Shown piece after piece: positions 16,794-26,013 of a stretch of DNA of 34,552 bases (positions are counted from its first letter, which is position 1; every line of letters starts with the position of its first letter). Origin of the DNA: Phycisphaerales bacterium (GTDB lineage: Bacteria > Planctomycetota > Phycisphaerae > Phycisphaerales > UBA1924); NCBI GenBank assembly GCA_020846975.1, contig JADLCX010000033.1, forward strand, positions 1-34,552, in the 5' to 3' direction. The translations under genes and the position numbers were made by a program. The notes beneath the pieces were generated by a model, which had not been told where the DNA came from, ran no database searches, and worked only from the letters and a program-made list of their open reading frames with translations.

Positions 16794-18224
16794 ATGCGGG
16801 CTTCCCTTGTGGTGTTGGTGCTGCTGGTGCTGGGGACGGCTGTGGTACTGGTGCCCCCGCGGGTTGCGAGCCTTGAAGGCGACGTAGTCACCATGACGGT
16901 GTGGGGGCAGCCCTTCGAGGATCGCTTGTTCCTCGATCGCTACGCACGGGGCTTCGAGCAAGCTGAGCCGGGCATCACCGTCGACTACCAGCGCCACAGC
17001 GACCTCGAGGCCAAGTACAACACCTGGTTTGCCAAGGGATACGGGCCCGAAGTCATGCGAGTGCGGATCACGACCTACCACCAGATGGTCGCCCGCGGCA
17101 TGCTCGAGCCGCTGGATGCGTACATCGCCGACCCCGCGAGTGGTCTGTCCGAAGCCGAGGTGGCCGAGTTCCCTCCGCAGTTGCTCGACGCCCTGCGAGT
17201 GAACGGCAAGTTGTACGCGCTGCCCGAAGACACGGCGCAGTACGGTCTGTATTACAACCGAACCGTGTTCGACGAGTATAACCGGGAGCATCCTGATGAT
17301 CGCATCCCGTACCCCGACGGCGCGTGGACCTGGGAGCAGTTCCGCGATGCCGCGACGAAGCTCACCAAGCGCAACCCCGCCGGCGCGGTGATCGTCTCGG
17401 GCTTTGATGTGGTCATCTGGGAATGGCCCTTCATGCAGTTCTTCCTCCAGGCCGGGGGAGAGCTGTGGTCCGCCGACGGACTCTCCACCACCGTCAACTC
17501 TGACGCCGGCGTGGAATCCCTGATGTTCCTCGCCTCGCTGGTGCGAGACGGTTCGTGGAAGCCGTACTTCAGCCAGATGGGCGGGCTCGGCCCAAACGAT
17601 CGCTTTCAGAACGGGCAGGTCGCGATGTATCTCGACGGTTCATGGATGGTGCCCGCGTTCGAGCTCAACGCTCCCCAGCTCGACTTCGCGGTCGCGCCGC
17701 CGCCGTCGCACAAGTCTCGCCGCAACATGGGCGGTTCCGTGCTGTGGGGCGTCAGCGCCAAAGCGCCTCGCAAGCCGCTTGGGTGGAGAATGGTCCGCTG
17801 GCTGGTACAGGAGCCCCAGGCCGCGGCCTACTGGGACACGCTCCGCGTCGCCCCGCCGGCACATCTCGGTGTCGTGAACTCACCTCTCTTCCGAGAGACG
17901 CGGGGGATCGACGATCCGTTACATCCCGGCAAGTATGTCGTTCCGCCGATGCCCAAGACCAACTACCCGCTTCGGGCCGCCTGGATGGCCGAACTGATGA
18001 CCCCGGAGCGATCCACCGGAGTCGCCCGTGCGTACATCCCGGCCGGGCTCTACCAGGCGCGACTCGAAGAGGAGATTCGCGAGCTCTTCCGCGATTTCCT
18101 CCAGCAGGTGGACAAGGCCGACGAAGCGCTCGCCCGGGTCCTTCTCCGGCGCACGGCCGACAATGTTCACGCCTACATCGATCGCGATCGCGCGGCCCGG
18201 GGCTTGCCGGCGATCAGTCGGTGA
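16794..18224 (+). CDS. Extracellular sugar-binding protein of ABC transporter
   Basis: The 476-residue protein has an N-terminal signal sequence or anchor (SLVVLVLLVLGTAVVLVPP) without a lipobox cysteine. Binding-protein features follow: TMTVWGQPFEDRLFLDRYAR, LEAKYNTWFAKGYGPEVMRV, LYALPEDTAQYGLYYNRTVF, a TWEQFRDAATKL segment, GQVAMYLDGSWMVP, and a C-terminal helix with LEEEIRELFRDFLQQ. I prefer ATG 16794, 8 nt after AAGGAGG, over the TTG at 16791. It probably feeds the permease pair at 15012-16789. It converges on the - strand oxidoreductase gene 37 nt further on. Confidence 0.92.
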   Translation: MRASLVVLVLLVLGTAVVLVPPRVASLEGDVVTMTVWGQPFEDRLFLDRYARGFEQAEPGITVDYQRHSDLEAKYNTWFAKGYGPEVMRVRITTYHQMVARGMLEPLDAYIADPASGLSEAEVAEFPPQLLDALRVNGKLYALPEDTAQYGLYYNRTVFDEYNREHPDDRIPYPDGAWTWEQFRDAATKLTKRNPAGAVIVSGFDVVIWEWPFMQFFLQAGGELWSADGLSTTVNSDAGVESLMFLASLVRDGSWKPYFSQMGGLGPNDRFQNGQVAMYLDGSWMVPAFELNAPQLDFAVAPPPSHKSRRNMGGSVLWGVSAKAPRKPLGWRMVRWLVQEPQAAAYWDTLRVAPPAHLGVVNSPLFRETRGIDDPLHPGKYVVPPMPKTNYPLRAAWMAELMTPERSTGVARAYIPAGLYQARLEEEIRELFRDFLQQVDKADEALARVLLRRTADNVHAYIDRDRAARGLPAISR

Positions 18225-18261
18225 GATCGCGGCGTGATCGAGAACGTCCGTTGCCGCCTGC

Positions 18262-19407
18262 TCAGGGACTACCCTTGGACAGCCCGACTTCCTGCAGCAT
18301 CGGCCCGAGTTCCACCGGTCGTCCGCCCTGGCCGGCGCTGCGCCGCACCGCCTCCATCACGCACAACGTTTCTACGGCTTCCTCAAGGTTCGGCGAGTTG
18401 GGCACCCCATCGATCAGACAGCCCGCGAAGTACTCGGCATAGTTGGCGAACTCGCCGTAGTGCATGCCGTGCACTTCGGAGTTGTAGTAGTAATGTCGGC
18501 CCGCGTAGAGATGGTCCTCGGTGATTTCGGTTCCATCCTGGGCCAGGTACACGTGCCGCATGTCGTGGTATTGCGCCAGGCTTGTGGACCTTGATCCGTA
18601 CAGCACGCACTCGATGCAGTTGCGGGCCGTAGGTAGCTCGTGCACGCCGTAGTGACCCATTGCGCGGCCCAGCCGTCCGCTCTCCGCGATCACGTTCACC
18701 GTGTAAATGTCGGGTCCGGACAACCTGTATCGCCGACCGAGATCGCTCGTCGCGCTCCATGCCTGCACCTGCGTGATTCGTCCGAGGTACCACCTCAGCA
18801 GATCGATGGGGTGCGACAGTCCGAGGAACACCCAGTCCGTCTCGGTCGCGGCCCACGGGCTCTTTTCGTACAGCCAATCCATGCGGTGGATGTAGTGCGT
18901 GTCGATCAGTTCGATCTCGCCAAGTTCGCCCCGACCGTGCGCCGCCCGTTGCCTTCGGAACGGCTCAAAGAATCGAGTCGATTGCCCGACCATCAACCGC
19001 CTTCCCGTCCGCCGACCCGCCTCGAGCACTTGTCGTGCGTGCTCGAAACTGTTCACGATCGGCTTGGTGCAGATCACGTCCTTGCCCGCCTCGAACGCGC
19101 CGATGATGTGCTCAGCGTGGTGGGCGTCGGGCGTGTAGATCGCGACGATCTCCACTTCTGGCCGGGCCAGCATGGCCTTGTAATCGCTTGTGAAGAATAA
19201 CTCCGGCAGCTCGGCCTTCGACGCCGCGATCTTTTCAGGGTTCACATCGCAGCCTGCCACCGGAAACGCCTTGGAGGTGCGGCTCGCCAGGCTCAGCAGC
19301 AGCGTGCGTCCCTCGTGCAGGCCGATGACCCCGACACCCTTGGCTTTGGCGTGTGGGCTGGGCTTGATGACGGGGTTCGTGCCGGGAATGTGCGTGATGA
19401 ATCCCAT
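18262..19407 (-). CDS. Gfo/Idh/MocA family oxidoreductase (second copy)
   Basis: The 381-residue protein has a somewhat atypical Rossmann start (KGVGVIGLHEGRTLL; the second Gly of GxGxxG is replaced). It has CDVNPEK for cofactor ribose contact, the K-P motif as ICTKPIV, and a substrate-domain segment GLSHPIDLLRWYLG. The C-terminal part (HDMRHVYL, NSEVHGMHYGEFANYAEYF) is normal for the family. It differs clearly from the copy at 1268-2362, so different substrates are likely. It begins 6 nt after the ribokinase stop, with GGAG overlapping that stop, and is the last gene of the - strand operon 26544-18262. Confidence 0.9.
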   Translation of the reverse strand: MGFITHIPGTNPVIKPSPHAKAKGVGVIGLHEGRTLLLSLASRTSKAFPVAGCDVNPEKIAASKAELPELFFTSDYKAMLARPEVEIVAIYTPDAHHAEHIIGAFEAGKDVICTKPIVNSFEHARQVLEAGRRTGRRLMVGQSTRFFEPFRRQRAAHGRGELGEIELIDTHYIHRMDWLYEKSPWAATETDWVFLGLSHPIDLLRWYLGRITQVQAWSATSDLGRRYRLSGPDIYTVNVIAESGRLGRAMGHYGVHELPTARNCIECVLYGSRSTSLAQYHDMRHVYLAQDGTEITEDHLYAGRHYYYNSEVHGMHYGEFANYAEYFAGCLIDGVPNSPNLEEAVETLCVMEAVRRSAGQGGRPVELGPMLQEVGLSKGSP

Positions 19408-19413
19408 GAAGGT

Positions 19414-20457
19414 CTACTCCTGCCGCGCAGCGCACTCGGGCTGTCCCATGACAAGCCGATTGATCTCGGCGAGCGACGGCAGCGACGGAATCGCGCCACG
19501 CTTCGTCGTGGCCAAGGCGCCGGCGGCGGAAGCCAGCGTGAGCGCCTCGCCGAGGCTTCCCGTTCTGCCCGCAGCCAGCACCGCCGCCAACGTGCCCGCA
19601 AACGCATCTCCCGCGGCCACGGTATCGATCGGCTCGACCCGGAACGCTGGTGCGTACCACGTGATAACGGAGTTTCCCGTTCGCGCCAGGGCCATCGCTC
19701 CGCGCGAACCCAGCGTCAGCACCACTGTCCGCGGACCAAGGTCCAGCGTCGCGTTGGCCAACTCTGCCGGTTCCGACGATTCCGGCCGTTCGGTCAGCGC
19801 CGCGGCTTCGGAGCGGTTGACCAGCAGGCAGTCGATCCGCTCCAGCAGCGTCGTCGGCAGTCTCTGCGCCGGCGCGGCGTTGAGGATGGTGGTCGTGCCC
19901 GCCTCGCCGTGCTTGGCGATCTGCGCTGCCGCGAGGACGGCATCGACTGGGGATTCAAGCTGCATCAGGAGAACTGCGGCGGAGCGCACCTTCGTCGGCG
20001 AGTCCTCGATCTCCGCCGGCGTCAAGGTTTGGTTGGCCCCCCCCGCGACAACGATCGTGTTTTCGCCCTGCTCGGTCGCGACCGTGATCACGGCGATGCC
20101 CGTTGGCGAGCTTCCGGCCCCGCGCCGGCGGATCCCCGATGTATCCACACCTTCGCTCCCGACCACGCCGACCATCCGACGACCATAATCGTCATCGCCG
20201 ACCGCGCCGATAAGGCTCACCGAGCCGCCGGCCCTTGCCGCCGCCACCGCCTGGTTGGCGCCTTTGCCTCCCGGCAGTGTCAGAAACTCGCCACCCAGCA
20301 AGGTCTCGCCCGGCGTGGGCAGGCGAGGCGTTTGCACGATCAGGTCCATGTTGAGCGAGCCGAGCACGCACACGCGCCCGGTTGCCCGGGTCGATGGTGA
20401 CGGGGTGGAGGAAGTGGGAGGAGAGGGGTGAAGGCCCATGACAAGCTCGCGAAGCAT
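19414..20457 (-). CDS. Ribokinase-family (PfkB) sugar kinase
   Basis: The protein of about 347 residues shows PfkB landmarks in order: VCVLGSLNMDLIV at the N terminus, LPGGKGANQAVAAARAG for substrate and ATP contacts, IGAVGDDDYGRRM, LLVNRSEAAAL, and the catalytic DTVAAGDAFAGTLAAVL, with the usual DTxGAGD carrying Ala for one Gly. It is most like ribokinase, but the sugar is not certain. ATP-dependent phosphorylation of a free sugar released by the neighbouring glycosidases is a reasonable role. Starts at 20481, 20457 and 20439 are possible; none has a strong ribosome site. I use 20457, just after the GH2 stop. Confidence 0.88.
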   Translation of the reverse strand: MLRELVMGLHPSPPTSSTPSPSTRATGRVCVLGSLNMDLIVQTPRLPTPGETLLGGEFLTLPGGKGANQAVAAARAGGSVSLIGAVGDDDYGRRMVGVVGSEGVDTSGIRRRGAGSSPTGIAVITVATEQGENTIVVAGGANQTLTPAEIEDSPTKVRSAAVLLMQLESPVDAVLAAAQIAKHGEAGTTTILNAAPAQRLPTTLLERIDCLLVNRSEAAALTERPESSEPAELANATLDLGPRTVVLTLGSRGAMALARTGNSVITWYAPAFRVEPIDTVAAGDAFAGTLAAVLAAGRTGSLGEALTLASAAGALATTKRGAIPSLPSLAEINRLVMGQPECAARQE

Positions 20458-20462
20458 CCGCG

Positions 20463-23294
20463 TTACCGCGATACGGCCCAACCCCGCACAACCGATTCAT
20501 CCAGCCGGCCCGACGATTCCGCCCGCTCATCCGCCGCGTACGCCGTCAGTTGGTCCAGCAAGTATCGTCCTGCCGGAGTCGAGTGATCCGCGCCGCTAAG
20601 GACGAGCAGGCCTTGGCCCACACGGGCTGTCGCGACAAAGTCCATGAGCCGCGGCCGATCGACGATGTCGTGGCAGTACACCAGCCGTACCACGGGCTCG
20701 AGCGCGCCGTCCAACCCCAGTTCGCCGACAGGAACGGCCCGCACGCTCCGCCGCGAAAGATCATGGTCCAGCAGGTCGCCGACCCACTCCGCATCGCCCG
20801 GTCCAAGAGGACCGCTCTCGAGAATCAGCGGTAACTGCCCCCACAGATTGACATACTTCACCGGCGGATTGCCCCTGGCCCGGCTGAAGAGCAGAACCAC
20901 GTGTCCACCACCGACCAGGAAATCCACCACGGGGGGCGTCAGTGTGTGAGCGATCACCGCGCTCGTGCCTTCGGGGACCCTTGACCCCGACGGCCAGGCC
21001 GGCAACCGCGGCGCGAGCTGTTCCAGGTCCGGCAGCAGCGGAGTCCACGACCGCACGGGCGATCCCCACCCGCTGCTGTACGCCTTGTCCTCAAACTCCA
21101 GTTCGCGATCTGCCGCGTCGAAGGGGATCCCTGCCAGCCGTACTGCCCCTCGGGGTGGTGGTGTGGGAGCGGGAAGACTCCACAACCTCCAGGCGTTGCC
21201 CACCAATCCCGTGGCGGACGCTCGAACTTCGACGCGTGCCGGCTTGGCTGTCGCGGGCAGTGTCAAGCGACATTGCCGCCAAGCCACTTCGCCGGGCGAG
21301 GCGCTGATGCGATCGCTCTCGATCGGCTTGAGGTCAGCCCCGACAACGGCAAATCCGAGTGTTGTCTCGACCGCTCGCGGCGAGAAGTTTGACACGCCCA
21401 CCGCGACCTCAACCGTCGTACCGCTCCGCAGCCCCCGAAGGTGCGACTCGGTCCGCAGCAGCAACGGCGCATCGCACAACCACGGTCGCGTCTGCTCCGG
21501 ATCGAAGTACCAGCGATCCAGTTCATCGCGGAATCCGCATCGACAAGAGGGAACATCGTTCACGTGGTTCATCACCAGCCCGGCGTGATTCGGATACTGC
21601 CGGAACAGCTCGAGCTGAAACTTGCGCCCCTCCAGGTGGTAGCGATGCGCCCGCTTCTTGAAGGCCTGCAGAACCGGCGCGCCGAATCGCCCAGCGATCT
21701 CTTCCTCGAATCTGATCGCCGCATCCAACCCCAGCGGCAGCCACCACGGTCGGCTCGCGTTGGCCCCGGTGCCTGCGATCGGGTCCTTCGCGGCGATCAG
21801 CGCCTTGGTGTCGGGCCAGTTGGTGTACAGGATCGACTCACCCATCACGAACGGTCGCGGCGGGAGCTCGTGAAGATCGATCTGGAGGTCTTCGAGGTAT
21901 CGCGCCCACCGCCCGCACGAATCGTACGTGTGCTCGTCGTACGCATCCGTCTTGGTTTGGTCGGTCCACGCGAAGAACGCGGTCTGGATCTGCGCGATCC
22001 GATCCGGCATAAGCGCTCGTACGCGACCCCACCACCACGACGCCAGCTTTGGATTGAACCGCTCATGCTCGCACGAGCCCGATACCATCACCACCGACGG
22101 GTGATTCCGATCTCGCCGGAAAAACCTGGTGAACTGTCGCTGATACTCGGGGATGTGCTCGTCGCCCATCGGCGACTTCCACACCGGGTGCTCCTGCCAC
22201 AGCATCATGCCCGTCTCATCCGCGATCTCAAAGAAGTATCGGGGCGGATACCACATGCAAACGCAGACGAGGTTGAAGCCCATCCGTCGCAGCGTGGTGA
22301 AGCGGGCCCGGATCTCCTCGGGTGTCGCGGTGGGCGAGATGTGGCGGGGTTCGTGGCCCCAATCGAGCACGCCGCTGAGAAATACCGGCTGTCCGTTGAG
22401 CAGGATCTGCCGCGAGTCCTTGCCGCCCACCTCGGTGCGTCTGAAGCCGAAGCGGACCGAATGCCGCTGACTCACCTCGCCCGAGGGGCCGGTCAACTTG
22501 GCATCGGCGCGGTACAGGTGTGGATGGTCCGGATGCCAAAGCTGCGGCTTGTCCACATCGAGCTGCAAGTGAACGCTGTCGGCCCCGTCCTTGACCTCGG
22601 CGCGGCCGCTCGCCACGCGGTTGTCCATGGGGTCGCGGATGTCAAGGTCGATCCACCCGCCGCCGACGCTTCGATCCAGGTCCACATCCATCTGCACGCG
22701 CCCGTTGCGGCAGTCGGCCGTCAAACCCAGCCCTTCGGGCGTGAGGGTGAGGCCCGCGGTCACATCCAGATGCAAAGGGAGCCAGATGCCCCCTTTGTGC
22801 AGGCTGAGGATGTCGTGAAAGCCCTTGGTCAGGTGACCGCTCCACACCGGAGCGCCGTCGATCCAGACCTCTTTCTGCGGGGCCATCCGATCCACGCGAA
22901 CCACGACCTCGTTCGGCCGCCCGTCCCCATCATCCTTATGCAGGAACTCGGTCAGGTCGAACTGGAACGGCACCCAGTCACCTACATGCCGCCCGGCCTC
23001 GCGCCCGTTCACCCACAGCGTGACGTCCGTCGCGACGCTCTCGAACCGCAGCCACACGCGTCGGATCTCGGCGACCCCGGACTCCGATCGGCACTCCCTG
23101 CTCGTCAACGTGCGCCGATACCAGCATACCGGCGGGGCCGACAGTCCGAACTGGCTCTGAAACGCCGCGGGCATCTTCGCGGCTGCCCAGCCGGTTGATG
23201 GCGGGTTCACGCCCCAGTCATCCTTCCGTCCGCGCTCATGCGGGTCGGGTCGAATCTGCCAGCCCGTGCTCAGTTCGCTCGTACGGAACACCAT
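20463..23294 (-). CDS. Glycoside hydrolase family 2 protein
   Basis: The 943-residue protein has no signal peptide. It has a sugar-binding jelly-roll domain (about residues 1-190, with DVTLWVNGREAGRHVG), an Ig-like domain (FGFRRTEV), and a TIM barrel opening LNGQPVFLSGVLDWG. The acid/base Glu409 lies in NHPSVVMVSGSCEHE, where the usual Asn-Glu is Cys-Glu. The nucleophile is probably Glu486 in PFVMGESILY. Further C-terminal domains include a segment with a glutamine-amidotransferase-like pattern (SAVIAHTLTPPVVDFLVGGG). GH2 enzymes are retaining beta-galactosidases, beta-mannosidases or beta-glucuronidases; here the activity is open. ATG 23294 has aagggg upstream and follows the GH38-like stop by 5 nt. 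Confidence 0.88.
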   Translation of the reverse strand: MVFRTSELSTGWQIRPDPHERGRKDDWGVNPPSTGWAAAKMPAAFQSQFGLSAPPVCWYRRTLTSRECRSESGVAEIRRVWLRFESVATDVTLWVNGREAGRHVGDWVPFQFDLTEFLHKDDGDGRPNEVVVRVDRMAPQKEVWIDGAPVWSGHLTKGFHDILSLHKGGIWLPLHLDVTAGLTLTPEGLGLTADCRNGRVQMDVDLDRSVGGGWIDLDIRDPMDNRVASGRAEVKDGADSVHLQLDVDKPQLWHPDHPHLYRADAKLTGPSGEVSQRHSVRFGFRRTEVGGKDSRQILLNGQPVFLSGVLDWGHEPRHISPTATPEEIRARFTTLRRMGFNLVCVCMWYPPRYFFEIADETGMMLWQEHPVWKSPMGDEHIPEYQRQFTRFFRRDRNHPSVVMVSGSCEHERFNPKLASWWWGRVRALMPDRIAQIQTAFFAWTDQTKTDAYDEHTYDSCGRWARYLEDLQIDLHELPPRPFVMGESILYTNWPDTKALIAAKDPIAGTGANASRPWWLPLGLDAAIRFEEEIAGRFGAPVLQAFKKRAHRYHLEGRKFQLELFRQYPNHAGLVMNHVNDVPSCRCGFRDELDRWYFDPEQTRPWLCDAPLLLRTESHLRGLRSGTTVEVAVGVSNFSPRAVETTLGFAVVGADLKPIESDRISASPGEVAWRQCRLTLPATAKPARVEVRASATGLVGNAWRLWSLPAPTPPPRGAVRLAGIPFDAADRELEFEDKAYSSGWGSPVRSWTPLLPDLEQLAPRLPAWPSGSRVPEGTSAVIAHTLTPPVVDFLVGGGHVVLLFSRARGNPPVKYVNLWGQLPLILESGPLGPGDAEWVGDLLDHDLSRRSVRAVPVGELGLDGALEPVVRLVYCHDIVDRPRLMDFVATARVGQGLLVLSGADHSTPAGRYLLDQLTAYAADERAESSGRLDESVVRGWAVSR

Positions 23295-23299
23295 GACAT

Positions 23300-25981
23300 T
23301 CAACCCCTTCGTCGCTTCGTCGCCGACCGCTTCGTTCCTTCCGCCTTGTGCACCGTTGCCCAGACTCTTCGCTTGGCATCGAGGTCGCGCCACGCTTTGC
23401 GGGCCGTCACCACATCCGCCATGATCGTGGCGATCTCCCGCGGCCGCATCGTGAACCGTACCTGGCTCCACATCACCGCCCGGCCGCCGATCTTCACCCC
23501 CTTGGCCCACGCAGGTGTCTTGGCGGGCTCGACCCTCAGCCACGCGGTATCGGAGCCGCCGCCGACATCAGGGCCGACCTCGCCCAGCAGGTTGGTCTTG
23601 GCGGCGGCGGCGACCGGGCCGGGAAGCTTCAGCACGACATCCGCGGGCTCGCCGTTCCATTCCACCAGCCGGATGACCACCGGGTGTGTGCAAGCGCCGC
23701 CGGACTTCCGCGCCATCTCATGCCCCGCCCACGCCGCCAGGTGCTCACCGGTCTTCTCCGATTCGCGATAAAGGGCGTGAGCGAGCACGCCCCGCCCACC
23801 GTCAACATCCAACATGCCGAACGAACCGGGTGCGGGCGCGATCCTACCTATGGCATCGCCCGTTCCACCACCCACGGGCAAAGCCGTCGCGTCAGGAATC
23901 GCGACGCGTGAGTCCGCACGATACTCCGCTGCGAGCCGCACGCGTGCGGCGTTGTCGGCCGTTCCCGCGTGGGGGATCAGCCGGAACCCGGCCTTTACAC
24001 GCCCCGTGTACCGCCCCTCATCCCACGGGTCGTAGGCGGTCAGGATCGTCCGCACGCCATGTTCATCACGGAACCACTGCTGCGAGCCATCATGCGCAAT
24101 CAGTAATCCCGGGCCGGTCTCGCCCGTGATATCCACGAACGACTGCGCACAGAATGGATCCCGCAGTTCCTCAAACCATTGCGGCGAGGTCATCCAGTCG
24201 CCCATCGGGTACTTGCGCCGACACCTGCCACTGCCGCGAACCTCGTGGACGGAGTATGGTGCATCGGCGTGGATCATCGAGATCGAGCGACCCGGTCTGA
24301 AGCTCATTTGCAGCGCGGCGTTCATCCCGGCTTCCGGCCGTGGGCCGCACCCCATCGGATCGGCCCGGTCGTGCATGACGGTCGCAACATCAACGCCGCA
24401 CGCACTGTCGGGGATGCTCACGCGAACCTCCAACCGTGCCGTCTTGGTGATCGTGTGTGTCACGACCAGCGCAACACCCAGTGGTCCGCGATCGATGCTG
24501 AACTTCGGATGATCGAATCGGACTTCGCGCTCGCCCACCTTCACAGAGAGCCCGCCGATCGCGGCACGCGGACCCAGCACGGGTTTTCCCGCGACATGGA
24601 TCTGCTCGATCGTCCCGCTCTTGCTGCCGACCAGCACGCGCACGGCGCCTTGTCGCAGCTCGATGCCGGTGCGGGATGTCCGAACACCGGGCTTTGTCGC
24701 CGGCGCCGGCCTCGCAGGCCCCACCCGATAGCCGAACGGCGGCACCACGCCGCTCGCACGCTCGCCGGAACGCTCGCTCCGCCTGGCCCATCCCAGTCCG
24801 TTTGTGCGTATCGCGCCAACATTCTTTGCGCCAGTTCGCAACGCCAGCAGCGACACCGCCCGGTTCCGAACCTCGTCGGCCAGGCGCTCGGCCCGCTCAA
24901 GCTGCCCGTGCCCCACGAACCCGCACAACCCTTCGCATTCATGGTTGTCGTGATGTTGGGCCGCGAGCGCCTCACGCCACGCCTCATCAAGCTCCCACGT
25001 CGGGTACACATCCCAACTCGCGTATGGCCTGCCCATCACGCTCGCGACCGTCGACAGCGCCTCCGCGGCCAGGATCGCCTGCTCGGCCCGGGAGCTCGCC
25101 CGTGGATGTGCATCCCCGTTCTTCCCCAATGTCATCCCGTGCCAAACGTCATCCGGTCCATACTTTCGTACCGGCACCACCACCCGCCGCGCGGCCGCAT
25201 CCGCCCTCAACTCCTCGATCAACTGTCCCGCCGTCCTCGCTCGCACATCAAACCGTGCATCGCCCATCAACTGCTTCAGCCGCGGCAGGAGCACCTCGCT
25301 CCGGCACATCCAGTCCTTGCTCGGCATCAGTTCCAGCCACTGCACCACCGCCGGCCGATCCAGCTCACGCACCAGCCCCTGCTCAAGCAGGCCGTCGAAA
25401 TCCTCCGGCCACTGGTGCACATTCAGATCGTTCCGAGGCAGCGTCGGGATCCGCGTCCCGTCAATCCCCTCCCATTCGATCAGGCTCGCCCGCTCCCTCG
25501 GGACTTCCGGTGTGTGCCATGTCCACTGAAAAAACAGGCACGCTCCGGTGTACCCGCACGATCGCAGCACCTGCGGCAACTGTGGGTAGAAGTAGAACTC
25601 CTCCTCCCAGAACGTCCGAGGCCGCGCACCCAGCAGGCGGCGCACGCCCGCCGCGCCGAAGACAAACTGCCTGACGTTCGACTCGCCGCCGTGGAACAGC
25701 CCGTACGGCTGCCCGTACGAGCAGCCCACCGGTTCGATCGTGCCCTCGGCGATCGCGCCGCGCAAGTCCGCGAGCGAGCCGGGACACTCCGCGGCCATCT
25801 TCTCGTAGCCGATGGCGTCGAAGTTCACGTTGCCCCGCGCCCCGGTCTCGCGGCAGAGGTGCAGCATGTCCGCCGTCGAACCCGGAAGCACGCCATACCC
25901 CCAGAGCCACTGCATGTCCACCCAGTGCATGTGGTTGCCGAACGTGTAGTAGAGCGGAAGTCGAGACGGATCCATTGTCAT
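23300..25981 (-). CDS. GH38-like (alpha-mannosidase superfamily) protein with altered active site
   Basis: The 893-residue protein follows the GH38 domain order. The N-terminal (beta/alpha)7 domain has HMHWVDMQWLW (H17, H19, D22), GGESNVRQFVFG, FWEEEFYFYPQLPQVLRSCGY (about 124-144) and LIEWEGIDGTRIPTLP. The three-helix domain has AAQHHDNHECEG, where the family has qHHDaitGT. A large beta-domain follows. Two deviations stand out: the zinc motif is H-x-H-x-x-D rather than H-x-H-x-D, and the catalytic Asp of W-x-P-D-x-F-G is Glu127. It may be a divergent mannosidase or a related hydrolase. I use ATG 25981; the frame extends upstream but overlaps the 176-residue gene. The stop is 5 nt before GH2, so they form one operon. 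Confidence 0.72.
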   Translation of the reverse strand: MTMDPSRLPLYYTFGNHMHWVDMQWLWGYGVLPGSTADMLHLCRETGARGNVNFDAIGYEKMAAECPGSLADLRGAIAEGTIEPVGCSYGQPYGLFHGGESNVRQFVFGAAGVRRLLGARPRTFWEEEFYFYPQLPQVLRSCGYTGACLFFQWTWHTPEVPRERASLIEWEGIDGTRIPTLPRNDLNVHQWPEDFDGLLEQGLVRELDRPAVVQWLELMPSKDWMCRSEVLLPRLKQLMGDARFDVRARTAGQLIEELRADAAARRVVVPVRKYGPDDVWHGMTLGKNGDAHPRASSRAEQAILAAEALSTVASVMGRPYASWDVYPTWELDEAWREALAAQHHDNHECEGLCGFVGHGQLERAERLADEVRNRAVSLLALRTGAKNVGAIRTNGLGWARRSERSGERASGVVPPFGYRVGPARPAPATKPGVRTSRTGIELRQGAVRVLVGSKSGTIEQIHVAGKPVLGPRAAIGGLSVKVGEREVRFDHPKFSIDRGPLGVALVVTHTITKTARLEVRVSIPDSACGVDVATVMHDRADPMGCGPRPEAGMNAALQMSFRPGRSISMIHADAPYSVHEVRGSGRCRRKYPMGDWMTSPQWFEELRDPFCAQSFVDITGETGPGLLIAHDGSQQWFRDEHGVRTILTAYDPWDEGRYTGRVKAGFRLIPHAGTADNAARVRLAAEYRADSRVAIPDATALPVGGGTGDAIGRIAPAPGSFGMLDVDGGRGVLAHALYRESEKTGEHLAAWAGHEMARKSGGACTHPVVIRLVEWNGEPADVVLKLPGPVAAAAKTNLLGEVGPDVGGGSDTAWLRVEPAKTPAWAKGVKIGGRAVMWSQVRFTMRPREIATIMADVVTARKAWRDLDAKRRVWATVHKAEGTKRSATKRRRG

Positions 25982-26013
25982 AGCTCGCGGGACTGCCGTG
26001 CGGGGAGGCGTGT

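Noticed and set aside
21441..23198. 585-codon + strand frame over the GH2 gene
   Set aside because: The GH2 active-site motifs lie on the - strand; this frame has no domain or start signal.
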